DNA from: Muricea muricata
Lineage: Eukaryota > Cnidaria > Anthozoa > Malacalcyonacea > Plexauridae
NCBI GenBank assembly: GCA_963855995.1
Contig: OY979718.1
Span: forward strand, 36,285,059-36,349,058
Reading direction: 5' to 3'
DNA length: 64,000 nt
A program made the translations under genes and the position numbers. How positions within the stretch are numbered: position 1 is the first letter of the stretch; every line of letters begins with the position of its first letter. Shown one piece after another: positions 1 through 10,565 of this stretch. The notes beneath the pieces were generated by a model that made no database searches, had not been told where the DNA came from, and saw only the letters and a list, made by a program, of their open reading frames with translations.

Positions 1-918
1 CGCTCTACACAGCTGATGAAAGGACTAGGTCCTAATATATGCAGAAAAATGAAGTAGCCTCGGCCTGATGATGATCAGTTCTTCATCAGTTCGCTTCACA
101 CAGCAGACGTGTTTTTCTCTTCAAGCGGGGAAAAAGAGCTTTTTTGGATATACGAGCAAAGGATTATGGAAAATGCCCTATTTTAAAAGCTACTCGATGA
201 AGAAAACGTAGCTTTACTATCACGTACACTTATCACGAAATGTCCGCGACAAGACGCGAGGAAAAAATCCGGTTTACAAGGCAAAACCGAAGAAAATTCA
301 TGACGCTTGTATGGCGTCGGGGTATAAAAGCTTCCCGCTGAAATTATTTTATTTTACAAGGAGGATGCTCTTTGCACGGATCATGTCCTTGGTGTAGTCT
401 TGCTAAGCTAAGGTCAAATCATGAAGAATTCGTTTCAAAGTTTGTTCTTCACGCAGTAAATCTTAACGGCATTGCAGACAACATCGTAGTTTCCACAGAA
501 GATACATGCTGACGTGATCATTCTACTCTTGGCACATCTCTCTAAAATAAGATTAAAAGTGTGGATATGGATGCGAAGACAAAGTGCTTACGTGATGCTA
601 ATGACAATTTTAATTGCGACGAATGGAATACATTACTGGCATTCCATGCCTTTACTGGATGCGTTGGTAATTTAAAGTTATAACTGGCCATTCCAGGAAA
701 ACTGCTTAGAAAGTCTACTTTGATGACTTCAAACTTTTGTCTCGAACGATGCAGCTATCACTTTGGCAGAGCTATTTTTATGTCGGCTTTACAAGACGTC
801 AGAGACATCGCTAGATATGGTCCGTGTAGCTCTATTTGACAAAGTTGACTCGCCAAGAAAAGTTACTCTCGACAAGCAATACTTTCAGACAACAATTGCT
901 TGACTGTCGTTATCAAAC
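1..918. other. Unannotated sequence with a TATA-like box
   Basis: I see no convincing coding region. A TATA-like box (TATAAAAG) lies at 323-330 on the + strand just after a GC-richer stretch, so a promoter is possible. No downstream exon could be recognised, and the box may belong to a decayed element. Confidence 0.25.
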
Positions 919-1004
919 CAGTAGCGAATCCAGCACGACAATTTGGTCATGCCATGCAAATTTAAAACATTATCATTATTCATTTCTTTAGAAAATGATT
1001 CCTT
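919..1004 (+). repeat. Half copy of the CAGTAGCGAAGCC hAT-type MITE
   Basis: It begins with CAGTAGCGAATCCAGC and continues through the 'caatttggtcatgc' and 'tttctttagaaa' segments shared with the complete copies at 16619-16769 and 39676-39821. It stops about half way, so it is a truncated copy with no visible target duplication. Confidence 0.6.
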
Positions 1005-2574
1005 ATCTAAACTTGACGACTTTCAAATTATTTCTTCCTCCTCTTTCCCTGGCTATACCTAACTGTCCCTTGTAATGTTACACCTTGTAAATATAACACT
1101 ATGAGCCTAGACATATATTCGAATTTTGTATGTAACATTATCCAGTTGTCTGAAGATGTTTTAAGTTAAGTAGAAACGTCACATAATAAATATATTCTAT
1201 TTTGAGTCTTGCTTTTATGGCTTTACTCAAAGCATTATGTTGGGCATTGATCTTTATTACAAGAAAAGTTCCATTCGTCCTATTTATAAAAATAAAAATA
1301 TCATTGTAGTATATATGGCCTATCATTAGAAATTAAAACACATAAACAGTGTTTTATAAAGGAGATGATAGGCAAATTTCGAAGGCGAATAGCTCAAAAA
1401 CGATGAGATGTTCTGATGAATTCCGGTAGCTTTGGCAAGAGTTTCATCATGAATGTACCAAAAATAGCAAAATCCAACCATGGAAATTTGACTCCAGATA
1501 TTTGGTTTTAAAATTGACACCAGAAATGGATTTGAATAATCACATGACGGCATAGCAACAACTTCAAAAACGAAATTAAAGTAGTAAATAACGTTGTATT
1601 TACAAAATTTTTCGTGTATTGGTCCTCCAATTGTTTTCAGAAAGTTCTGAGTAGCATTCAGATGTAAATTTACACCAAAAAGCGTAATATTTAAGTGTTT
1701 TTATCCCGATGCATATTCTCAAGTCGACTAGCTTTTGGCTAGTGCTGAGAAAATAACGTAATCTGATTGGTCGGAAAATATCATGTGACGGCTGTCCAAC
1801 CTTTTTCTAGCCAGATATTGCTTTGGATTAACTCAAACGCTGTGCTGTTGAGGCTTCATTGTTTGATATGTTTATGATATTAGAGCGTGCAACTGCAGGA
1901 TTTCGTTCACTTTTCACATCGATGAGCGACCAGTGACCACAATTGTGTATTTACAATCGCATAGACAGGATACACATATAAAGTATTATAAAGTAAGTCA
2001 GTTTCATGAAATTTTCAGTTCAGCTCGAAATTTAATAGCGAGGTATTCACGTTAAACATTTGCACGATTTTAAATTTATTTTGACTTTCAAACGTTTCCC
2101 AGAATTATTTATTATAGTCATATTGTTGTAACTTACATTATATTTTAGCGTATCTGCTGTTTTGCCATTACCAAATTAGCTGCATATCGACTCTAATTTG
2201 ACAGAAATTGTTTGGATATATCTAGTGCGGAGGATACGAGGCATATGAAATAAGTGAATCACTAATTGTTTGTAAGGCGACTTCTATCAAATTACATTCG
2301 TTGTACGACTAATTATTTGAACATGAAAAGGAATCAGTTTTTTTTCACCCTGTATATTACTATTAATGAAAAAGGTTTAACGCCAGAGAAAGCGAATTAA
2401 TTGTATTGTACAATTGAAGCGTTTCCCAAAATGATTATAGATAATTTTTGTAATACATTATTTCGCGTATCAGAAGACCTATCAGAAACCGCACAATCGA
2501 AGTAATTGTTTGAGCTGGATTCCATCTGGCAGCAACGATACGTTGAGAAATAAACGACAAATGCGAGTCAGCCA
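1005..2574. other. No gene seen
   Basis: AT-rich sequence with only short, unconvincing open frames on both strands. A CCAAT-type motif (tgattgg) lies near 1760. I could assign no repeat family. Confidence 0.3.
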
Positions 2575-3142
2575 TAGTCGCCGTTGTTAGAATTAATTGA
2601 TGAGATCAAGTCAAACTGATCGCTCCTCAAACATGTCATGTGATATATGATTCGTCGACAGAATAATTAATACGCAAGTAAATCTTGATGACCGACACGG
2701 CTTAGAATTTTTTTCTAATCGTGGCAGCAGGCGTGGGAAAAGAAACGAGAATATTCGGTCAGCTCTGCAGATATGTTTTTTTAATCCGAGTGCGTTGATC
2801 GAATCTTGAGCTATATTATGTTTTAGCAATCAGCCCACCCCTTAATATAGACGTAATTAGATATGAACTAGTTCATTAATAATTAGTGATACGAATACAA
2901 ACTGGCTTATCTGCAGTTCACGACAAACCTCTAAGCATCCTTCCCACGAGTTGCATGCTTGCTACACTAGGGAATGGCATCTTCACGGTACTGTTGAGCA
3001 AAAAGTTAATAGAGATGTAAAAATTTGACGCTGTTAAACTTCATTCCGACGCGTTCACTTCTGCTTGCTGTTCTATCCATAGACTCGCAGTTGTCGTCTA
3101 GTCTGACTTGATCTCGTCAATTAATTTAAACTACGGCGACTA
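2575..3142. repeat. Element with about 45-bp terminal inverted repeats
   Basis: The left end starts TAGTCGCCGTTGTTAG and carries 'gagatcaagtcaaact'. The right end is its inverted counterpart and finishes CTACGGCGACTA. The 568-bp unit has no recognisable coding sequence, which fits a non-autonomous DNA transposon. A flanking TA may be the target duplication, but two bases do not prove it. Confidence 0.5.
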
Positions 3143-3147
3143 TTCTA

Positions 3148-3941
3148 TACAACAGTCTCCCACATAGCTGCAGGGTTCAAGATACTTTGCGAAAATTTAT
3201 TAAGTCAATATCTGACATAAACTTTGAAAATTAATTATATCAATTAAGGTGTACTTTATTTGACAATGTATAACATCATACCTCAAATTCAAATTGTCCA
3301 ATCAAAATATCGTATTTCTACCACGTGATGAGGTTGTTTCTCACTGTATCTCACTTGTAAAGTGAGATACCACTGTATCTCACTTTTAAAGTGAGATACA
3401 GTAAATATCTCACGCTGTCATGGCAACGCTTGTACACACAAGCGCAGATTGGCAAGTTTTCGTAAACAAAAATGGCGGAATGTGCGAACAGTTTGATGAA
3501 CTTCACGAAGAATTATAAAGTATTTTGGAGGACAAGGACGTTGAAAACACAAATATTTAAAAAATTAAAAGGAATTTTCTGTACTTCTCGTTATAAAAAT
3601 AAACAAAGAACTGGCTATTTTGTATTTTAGAGCATCGTATTCACGAAGGTATGTTCAACTTAAAGAACTTAAAAGCTTATTCTTACGGAAGTTTTTGATT
3701 TTCGTTATAATATATCATTTATAGACCCTCCGCTCGGGGGATTCAGTGAAATATTTCACCGAATCCCCCTCGCTCCGGGTATATAAATGATAATAGTTAT
3801 AGTTTTAGTAAAATTTATACAATTAATATATTCGAAGATATTAGCTTATATATAGCTATCAAAAATTCGAATTTAAATAAAGTTTATTGTATTGTATTGT
3901 ATTGTTGTATTGTATAAGCAAACTTGCGTCCCCGATTTAAT
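3148..3941 (+). pseudogene. LINE 3' end, copy A, split by an insertion
   Basis: Bases 3148-3272 are nearly identical to 4367-4490 of copy B and encode the last residues of a LINE reverse transcriptase followed by its 3' UTR. The match breaks at 3273, resumes at 3794 and ends in a TTGTA pentanucleotide tail (3888-3914). The intervening 521 bases are a separate insertion. After the tail comes the sequence that copy B used as its target. Confidence 0.65.
3273..3793 (+). mobile_element. Crypton-type 5' cassette inside the LINE 3' UTR
   Basis: The insert contains a CCAAT-like motif, an inverted repeat of 'tctcactt..aaagtgaga' and a start codon at 3471. Frameshifted pieces downstream resemble the N-terminus of DUF3504/Crypton proteins: an acidic helix with EDKDVENTN near 3520-3550. 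It closes with a GC-rich palindrome (3731-3780) of the kind seen next to the other Crypton fragments here. No recombinase domain is present. The assignment rests on the short N-terminal motif. Confidence 0.4.
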
Positions 3942-4608
3942 GAAGAGATTTAGCAACCTTGTATCAAAACATACAATGTTGTTATCGTATAAAAATTTCA
4001 TAGTACCACGTTTTAATTACTGTGCTGATATCTGGCACTTTTGTGGTGCAAGAAACACAAAGAAATTAGAAGATCTAAATAAGTGCATTTTACGTTCTAT
4101 TTTAAATGAACACAATTTAAGTTATAGTGGACTGTTAGAAACAACTTCTCAAGTTTCACTGTATAATAAGCGATTGGCTAGAGTGCTGACAACGTGTTAC
4201 AAATGTATACATTATGAAAGATATCCAAAGTATCTAAAACAAATATTAAATAGACGAAGTATAGATACCACTTATTACGTGGGACGGATATTATTGATTT
4301 ACCAAAGGTTATGACCACAAAGTATGGACTTCATTCTTTTCGATATGAAGCAGTTAAACGTTGAAACAGTTTCCCAGATAGCTGCAGGGCTCAAGATACT
4401 TTGCGAAAATTTATTAAGTCAATATCTGACATAAACTTTGAAAATTAATTATATCAATTAAGGTGTACTTTATTTGACAATGTATATAGTTATAGTTTTA
4501 GTATAATTTATATAATTAATATATTCGAAGATATTAGCTTATATATAGCTATCAAAAATTCGAATTTAAATAAAGTTTATTGTATTGTATTGTATTGTTG
4601 TATTGTAT
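3942..4608 (+). pseudogene. 5'-truncated LINE, copy B, with a 26-bp target duplication
   Basis: It encodes the C-terminal part of a non-LTR reverse transcriptase (thumb and beyond) to about 4345, recognisable from FIVPRFNYCADIWH and the following K/L-rich helix. It then has the same 3' UTR and TTGTA tail as copy A. The bases just before it (about 3916-3941) and just after it (about 4609-4634) are the same 26-bp sequence with one mismatch. This marks a target-primed insertion directly downstream of copy A's tail. No intact ORF remains. Confidence 0.7.
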
Positions 4609-4634
4609 AAGCAGACTTGCGTCCCCGATTTAAT

Positions 4635-4722
4635 TTTTAATCTCTCTCCATATTCTCTCTTCGCGCGTTTACGGAGGTCCTTGGCTTCATTTATATACAG
4701 ACTTGGTGTTAGAGAACTTGGT
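4635..4722 (-). pseudogene. BEL/Pao remnant, distal part
   Basis: Read on the minus strand, this stretch encodes a basic segment (INEAKDLRKRAKR) like the region after the integrase core of BEL/Pao polyproteins. It is the downstream half of the element whose upstream half is at 10003-10565. The Polinton-type element lies between them. A frameshift and a stop show it is dead. Confidence 0.5.
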
Positions 4723-5527
4723 AGTAGATTACCCCCCCCCCCCCATCCAGCGGAAATTTCCCGCCAAATGACGTCAGCAGTTATTTTGCCGCGAAATGTC
4801 ATAAGGGTACTGTTGAATGACGTCATAGCGCATGAACAGCACGTGAACAGCACATGCACATAGAATTGACGTCATAGCACGTGAACAGCACATGCACATA
4901 GGATTGACGTCATAGCACGTGAACAGCACATGCATATTGGTTTGGGGTCATAGCGCGTGATCAGCTCGTGAACAGTACAAATTTGGTTCCTAGGGCGATC
5001 CCAAGCACGGCATGTGTATCAGAAAAGAGAGAAATGCAGTATAGGTTTAAAAAATATTTATTTCAACTTTTAAGTTTTACAAACTAGTGATTATATTTCA
5101 GTTGATATAAACATATGAGATAATCTATGAGATTTTTAGAAGTAAAAGTTTTTTCGATACTAGTGGATAGAATATGTAAAGTTAAGTATGATAGTTTAAA
5201 AGTTTGTTCAAAAATGTTCCGACATTTTAATTGTTGGTGGTTCTTCGTACTTGAGGATTTTAAATGCTTCCACGATTAGGATCCAGATATGTTCTTTCCC
5301 GATATGCGATTTTGCTTCTTCGCAACAGCTCCACCAACTACATAATTCCCCCGTGACAGTGTGTTTTCGTTCAATTTCTTTAATTTTTTTCCGTCAATTC
5401 TACAGTTATCGCAGCAGTCAGTTCCTTTGGAGTAAATTGTTCTTCGAGGTTAAAAAATGTTATCAGAATACATCTGCCTAAAGAAATGTGCCATTGTAGC
5501 TTGTGTCCGTACGGCTTGGAGAGCAAG
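4723..5527. repeat. Left terminal inverted repeat of the Polinton-type element
   Basis: Matches 9204-9996 in inverse orientation with scattered differences. The outer 200 bp hold four perfect TGACGTCA palindromes (4769, 4818, 4867, 4905) and three CACGTG boxes (4840, 4878, 4916), partly in 38-bp tandem units. A C-homopolymer lies just inside the end. Short open frames inside the repeat occur in both copies and are not taken as genes. Confidence 0.85.
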
Positions 5528-5807
5528 TGTATTATGACAGAGTATATTGCAATAGATGTATTGAATCACTAGAGCGTTACGCGTAGGAGTGAATGTCGTC
5601 AAGTATTTTTAGAGCGTACGATCGGCTTGCAAATGTGTTTAGGTATTGTTCTGCAGGGTGCCGGATATTGTAAGAGCGAACGTACAGTATTATTTAAACG
5701 TTGTACGTTCGCTATGCTGCTGTTTAGACATTGTTTTAAGCGTACCTACGCATAGCAAGGTCAATTCAGACCCAAACGTCAGCGTGGATATGGCATACTG
5801 GAATCTG

Positions 5808-5841
5808 ATTGGTTTTCAGTTATCCTACCAGCACTATAAAA
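5808..5841 (+). promoter_or_regulatory. CCAAT and TATA boxes upstream of the polB-like gene
   Basis: An inverted CCAAT box (ATTGG, 5808-5812) is followed 23 bp later by TATAAAA (5835-5841). Transcription would then start near 5865, ahead of the proposed leader intron. This is a motif-based reading only. Confidence 0.45.
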
Positions 5842-5959
5842 TGAGAATATTGAGTTGATGACAGAAAAGTGTTCACAACTTTCACAGAGATAAACTGGCA
5901 ACTATACGGAATAATATATTGTTGGAAGAAAGCTTTCTTGAAACGAATTACTTTAAAAG

Positions 5960-6360
5960 GTATGTTGTTAACTAAACTGTATGTAAACATTAACGAAATA
6001 ATAAACCTAAGTAAAGTATAATTTTTTGTTCACAGTTTTTACGGAGCCAATATTGCTGATGTGAGCGGTTGTGCTTTGCAAGACTTGCTGTACGTTGTTT
6101 AGTGTATATGTAAGCTTTGGCGAGTTCACACAGGCGAAACATTTTATAGAAGACCTTTTAGACGATTGAGGTGTTTTAATTTTATGTAGACATTGGTGAA
6201 TATACTTAGGCATTGAAGTATAGCAAGTGGTAGTCATGGCAATCATGATTATTTATTGTAAACCCCTTTTTTACCCTTTTGACGGTAAACGGTATTTGAG
6301 TATTTCATCGTAGGTTTTTAGGTTTTGCGTTTAATATAAAGAAATTATACATGTTTTTAG
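5960..6360 (+). other. Candidate 5' leader intron of the polB-like gene
   Basis: A donor AAAAG|GTATGT sits at 5959/5960. The acceptor ATGTTTTTAG ends at 6360, two bases before the ATG at 6363. Removing these 401 bp would place that ATG near the 5' end of the mRNA. It also explains why the upstream in-frame ATG at 6351 lies within the acceptor tract. Confidence 0.45.
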
Positions 6361-6362
6361 GC

Positions 6363-9229
6363 ATGGATTTAACAGCTAAAATCGCCGAATGTCAGACAAT
6401 AGCAGAGTTATCGACCTTGGAGAGGTTATATTTACTGAACGAATACGAACAAGGTTTAGTGTTTGAAAGGAAAGTGGAAATTACCTGTCGTGTCGTCGAA
6501 TGGGGGATAGAAAACGAACAAGTTGGACTTGTGGCTAATATTTCTGATACCTGGACCCCGGAACAACGCGAAAGGTTTTTGTTCGATTGGCAAAATGACG
6601 AACCTTTATTTCAAATCGATGAAGGACTATACGAAGAGATGAACGACATGAAAGACGAACCCCAGCTACAGGTTGGTCGTGGGCAGAAAAGATCCATCAA
6701 CGAAGTAAATGACGGTGAAGAAAAATCTGATGAGGTTAGCGATAATAACTTTTTTACCGTGACAGATGTAAAGCAAGTAAAAGTTAAAAAATTCAACACA
6801 ACTGGTACGGACTATATAGTTCAATTTACGGACACGTTCGCTCATTTGGAACTTTCTGAATTTCATGATCGGCTCCATGAGATATTTGAAAGTTTATTAA
6901 ATGTCATCACTAAAGATATTCCCGCGCACCACCAAGTCCGTTTTGTGTTGCGATCACCTCAGCTTGAATACCCCATCTCTCTTCCTTTCTTACCTCTTTC
7001 TCGTCTTACAACCGAACGTATTTTGGCTGAAATTGAGCGTGTCATACAATCTAACCGTGAATTTCGATTAAATGATAGTGTCCAAGTCAACTTGATTCAT
7101 GTTCAAATGCCCAATGGCGGAACCGGAACAAAGCAAAGTGAAATTAATTTAGAAAAGCATTTAGCCAAAAAAGGTTCAATTATTCGAATCCAAAACAAAG
7201 ATGAAATGTGTTTAGGTAGAGCTTTAGTTGTGTCTATCGCAAAAATTGAAAAGGATAATCGATATAAAAGCATAGTTGATTACCGATGTTCATTACAAGA
7301 GTGTTTGACTCATGATTTGCACCAAAAAGCAGGGGTTTCCATAGGTCCTTGCGGTTTAGAAGAAGTCAAACAATTTCAAATATATTTGTCCGAGTATCAA
7401 ATCAATATTGTTTCGAAAGACCATCAAAATTCCGTCCTTTATTCCGGGCCTGAAAAAGAGAAAAGGATTTATTTGTTTCTGCATGATAACCATTACGACG
7501 TTATCACGAGCATGCCGGCCTTTTTTGCCAGAAAACGGTATTGTCACACCTGTAAAAAAGGGTATGATCGCGTTACGGATCATTTATGTCCTGACTCATG
7601 CCAATTATGTGGTTTTCAAAATTGTCCAGTTGTTTCATGGATTTCTTGCATCGATTGCAAACGTATTTTTAAAAGTCAGGAATGTTTCGATCGACATAAA
7701 CAAAACATAGGACATGGAAAATCTCTTTGTGCTCTGTTGGTCAAGTGTTGTCATTGTAATTGTGTTGTCAAACGGGGTCAATTGAGGCCTGATTTGCATC
7801 ACTGCGGGCAGACCAAATGTTCGACATGCAACCGTTACGTCGACACCAAGTACCATCAATGTTACATGCAACCCGAGAAGAAGGCACAAAAGAGCCACAG
7901 AACATCCACGGATGATGATGAAGAAGAAGGTATACTTGAAAATGGGTATGATGTTTCTATGTTCTTAGATTTGGAATGCCGTCAGGGGGGTGACGAACCG
8001 ATGGAAGACGACAAAACGCCTATGTCTAGTGAATTGTTGTTTTTCGACTTTGAGTGTCGCCAAGAAAACGGAACGCACGAGCCCAATTTATGTGTGATAC
8101 AGAACGAAGCCGGTGACGAATGGGTATTCAAGGGAGATAATACGCGAAACGAGTTTTGCGAGTGGTTATTCACAAACGAACATGCAAATTGTATCGTGGT
8201 GGCACACAATTTCCAAGGCTACGACGGTTATTTCATTCAGCAATATCTGCACGCGAACGGTATTGTTCCAGAAGTCATCATGCGTGGTGCCAAGATCCTC
8301 AGCTTATTTGTCGAGATGTTCAACATCAAGTTCATCGATTCGTTGAGTTTCATACCGATGAGGTTGGCTGACTTTCCCAAAACCTTTGGCATTGACGAAT
8401 TGGCAAAGGGTTACTTTCCCCACCTGTTCAACAAAAAGGAGAACGAGAACTATGTTGGACCCATACCTCCGAGCCCGTATTACAATCCGAACGGAATGAG
8501 TCCAGGTGAGAAAGAAACGTTTTTGGAGTGGCATAACAATTTGAAAGAGAACCATTACGTCTTCGACTTCCAGCAAGAAATCCTCACCTATTGTCGCTCC
8601 GATGTTGATATTTTACGCCGCTGTTGCCTCGAATTTCGCGAACTGTTTCGTGATGTCACCGATATAGATCCCTTCAAGAGTTGTCTTACCATTGCATCAG
8701 CATGTAACCTCGTGTTTCGAACAAATTTCCTCAAGGAACATACCATTGCCATCCTACCTTCTCATGGTTACCATCCGAAAATCAAGCAATCCAACATGGC
8801 ATTGAAATGGCTTTCCTACATTGCTGAAAAGAATGACATCTATATTCAGCATAAACGAAATGGTGGAGAGAAGAGTGTTGGTCGATATTTTCTGGATGGA
8901 TATCACGAAGAAACCAACACAGCGTATGAATTCCATGGATGTTTCTGGCATGGTAAGTTTTACCTCAATGAACTCAATTAAGTGTCACAAGTACTAGGTT
9001 GTATTTTTTTTCCAAAGTATGCTTAAAGTGTTATGCACGGAACACGGAAAATGCGGTGTCTCGTCAAACCATGCATGATCTTCATCAGGCTACGATGCAA
9101 AAGACGTTATACCTAAAAGAACGTGGTTTCAACGTGGTCGAAGTCTGGGAATGTGACATCAAACGAGAGTTGGAACAAAATGAAGATATGAAAAGCTATT
9201 TCTTGCTCTCCAAGCCGTACGGACACTAG
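6363..9229 (+). CDS. Polinton-type polB-like protein, N-terminal and 3'-5' exonuclease parts only
   Basis: Exons 6363-8952 and 9018-9229 join in frame to 933 codons. Residue numbers below count from this ATG. There is an N-terminal domain of about 390 residues, then a cysteine/histidine-rich region (about 394-498, starting CHTCKKG). The exonuclease motifs follow: Exo I FFDFECR (about 560), Exo II VAHNFQGYDG (about 612) and Exo III YCRSDVDILRR (about 742). Next come the family's conserved EFHGCFWH and, after the intron, a KCYARNTE segment with an EVWECDIKREL block. The polymerase palm motifs that should follow are absent, because the reading frame enters the right inverted repeat and stops there. 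Family B polymerases of this type normally exceed 1,000 residues. It could bind DNA or act as an exonuclease, but could not polymerise. ATG 6351 is an alternative start if the leader is unspliced. Confidence 0.75.
8953..9017 (+). other. 65-bp intron within the polB-like gene
   Basis: A GTAAGT donor follows codon phase 1 at 8952, and the acceptor is a T-rich tract ending CCAAAG at 9017. Read through, the frame hits a stop 9 codons later, inside the block that is conserved in the family. Spliced, the conserved CFWH and KCY segments become contiguous and the frame stays open to 9229. The alternative is a 65-bp disabling insertion that happens to carry splice signals. Confidence 0.6.
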
Positions 9230-9996
9230 CTACAATGGCACATTTCTTTAAGCAGATGTATTCTGATAACATTTTTAACCTCGAAGAACAATTTACTCGA
9301 AAGGAACTGACTGCTGCGATAACTGTAGAATTGATCACAAAAAAAAATTAAAGAAATTGAACGAAAACACACAAACACTGGGGAATTATGTAGTTGGTGG
9401 GACTGTTGCGAAGAAGCAAAATCGCATATCGGGAAAGAACATATCTGGTTCCTAATCGTGGAAGCATTTAAAATCCTCAAGTACGAAGAACCACCAACAA
9501 AATGTCGGAACATTTTTGAACAAACTTTTAAACTATCATACTTAACTTTACATACTCTATCCACTAGTATCGAAAAAACTTTTACTTTTAAAAATCTCAT
9601 AGATTATCTCATATGTTTATATCAATTGAAATATAATCACTAGTCTGTAAAACTTAAAAGTTGAAATAAATATTTTTTAAACCTATACTGCATTTCTCTC
9701 TTTTCTGATACACATGCCGTGCTTGGGATCACCCTCGAGACCAAATTTGTACTGTTCACGTGCTGATAACAACATCAATCCCATGTGCGTTTGTTGTCCA
9801 CGTGTTGTTCACGCGCCATGACAATAATAAACTGTCCACGTGTTATGACGTCAATTCACTGTGCATGTGCTGTTCACGTGCTGACCACGCGCGGTGACGT
9901 CATTCAACAGTACCCTTATGACATTTCGCGGCAAACTAACTGCTGACGTCATTTGGCGGGAAATTTCCGCTGGATGGGGGGGGGGGGTAATCTACT
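9204..9996. repeat. Right terminal inverted repeat of the Polinton-type element
   Basis: Inverse of 4723-5527. It contains TGACGTCA at 9846, 9895 and 9944, CACGTG at 9757, 9799, 9837 and 9875, and a G-homopolymer near the end. The first 26 bases (9204-9229) supply the last codons and the stop codon of the polB-like gene. Confidence 0.85.
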
Positions 9997-10002
9997 CTTG
10001 GT

Positions 10003-10565
10003 GTTAATATCATCCTCGAGATAAGTTGAGGCTCGATCGTTTAACGTCACTTTCACGTCCAGGACCAGATACTCCAACTCTTTCAACGTAAGCATTCCGT
10101 TGCCCATTAACTTGTAGAATGCTCGTTTAGATAACCCGATGAGGCGTTTAAACTGATCACACATCCAAGATGCTCGGCTATGGTTGAATTGTCTCTAGAT
10201 TTCTTGCAATATCAGCGAAGATAAAAATGCTCATCGCACTGGATCCGTTTCAGCCACTTCGCCGCCGCTTTAAACGTAGTTCCGTTGTCAGCAGTGTACG
10301 AGTTTCTGACGCGTCGCATGTCGTACAATAAAGCACTTCAAACTCGAAAAGAACTCGTCTGTTTCTAGAGTGTTTAGCAGTTCTAAATAGGCAGCCCTCG
10401 ATAGACTGCACCCGTATAGAACTAAGCAGGCTTTCCTCTCTTTTTTTCCTTTGCCACGACACCGAATTGGACGTGCAAAGTCGAGTCCCAACATCTCAAA
10501 TAGATTCAATCCCTGCGTTTGAGACATAAGTGTACGCTTCCTGGTGGTGGACCCTGCCTTGTTAC
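10003..10565 (-). pseudogene. BEL/Pao integrase remnant, proximal part
   Basis: Minus-strand frames give GLDFARPI, ERKACLVLYGCSLSRAAY and LETDEFFSSLKCFI in the integrase core. Nearer the break is GNGMLTLKELEYLVLDV with LNDRASTYLEDDI. This is the order and spacing typical of BEL/Pao integrases. Several frameshifts and a missing stretch between the two blocks show decay. The reading continues on the far side of the Polinton-type element at 4722-4635 once one copy of the 6-bp duplication is removed. Upstream (higher coordinates) it abuts a LINE fragment. Confidence 0.7.

Larger units (their letters stand above)
4723..9996 (+). mobile_element. Short Polinton/Maverick-type element
   Basis: A 5,274-bp unit bounded by inverted repeats of about 800 bp that start with AG and end with CT. 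It is flanked by an exact 6-bp duplication, cttggt, at 4717-4722 and 9997-10002. A 6-bp duplication, long inverted repeats with AG termini and a protein-primed-type family B polymerase gene are the established hallmarks of Polintons. Complete Polintons are roughly 15-20 kb and also carry integrase, ATPase, protease and capsid genes. None of those is present here. It is inserted in a BEL/Pao retroelement. Confidence 0.82.

Noticed and set aside
5251..5481. Open frame in the left inverted repeat and its counterpart at 9226-9600
   Set aside because: Both are the same repeat sequence read in opposite orientation. There is no domain, and one copy is frameshifted relative to the other.
6351..6362. 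ATG at 6351 as start of the polB-like protein
   Set aside because: It lies inside the T-rich acceptor of the probable leader intron. The ATG at 6363 right after the AG is preferred, though 6351 is possible if unspliced.
4723..9996. Host DNA polymerase gene
   Set aside because: The exact 6-bp target duplication and long inverted repeats show a mobile element, and the sequence type is the protein-primed Polinton class.
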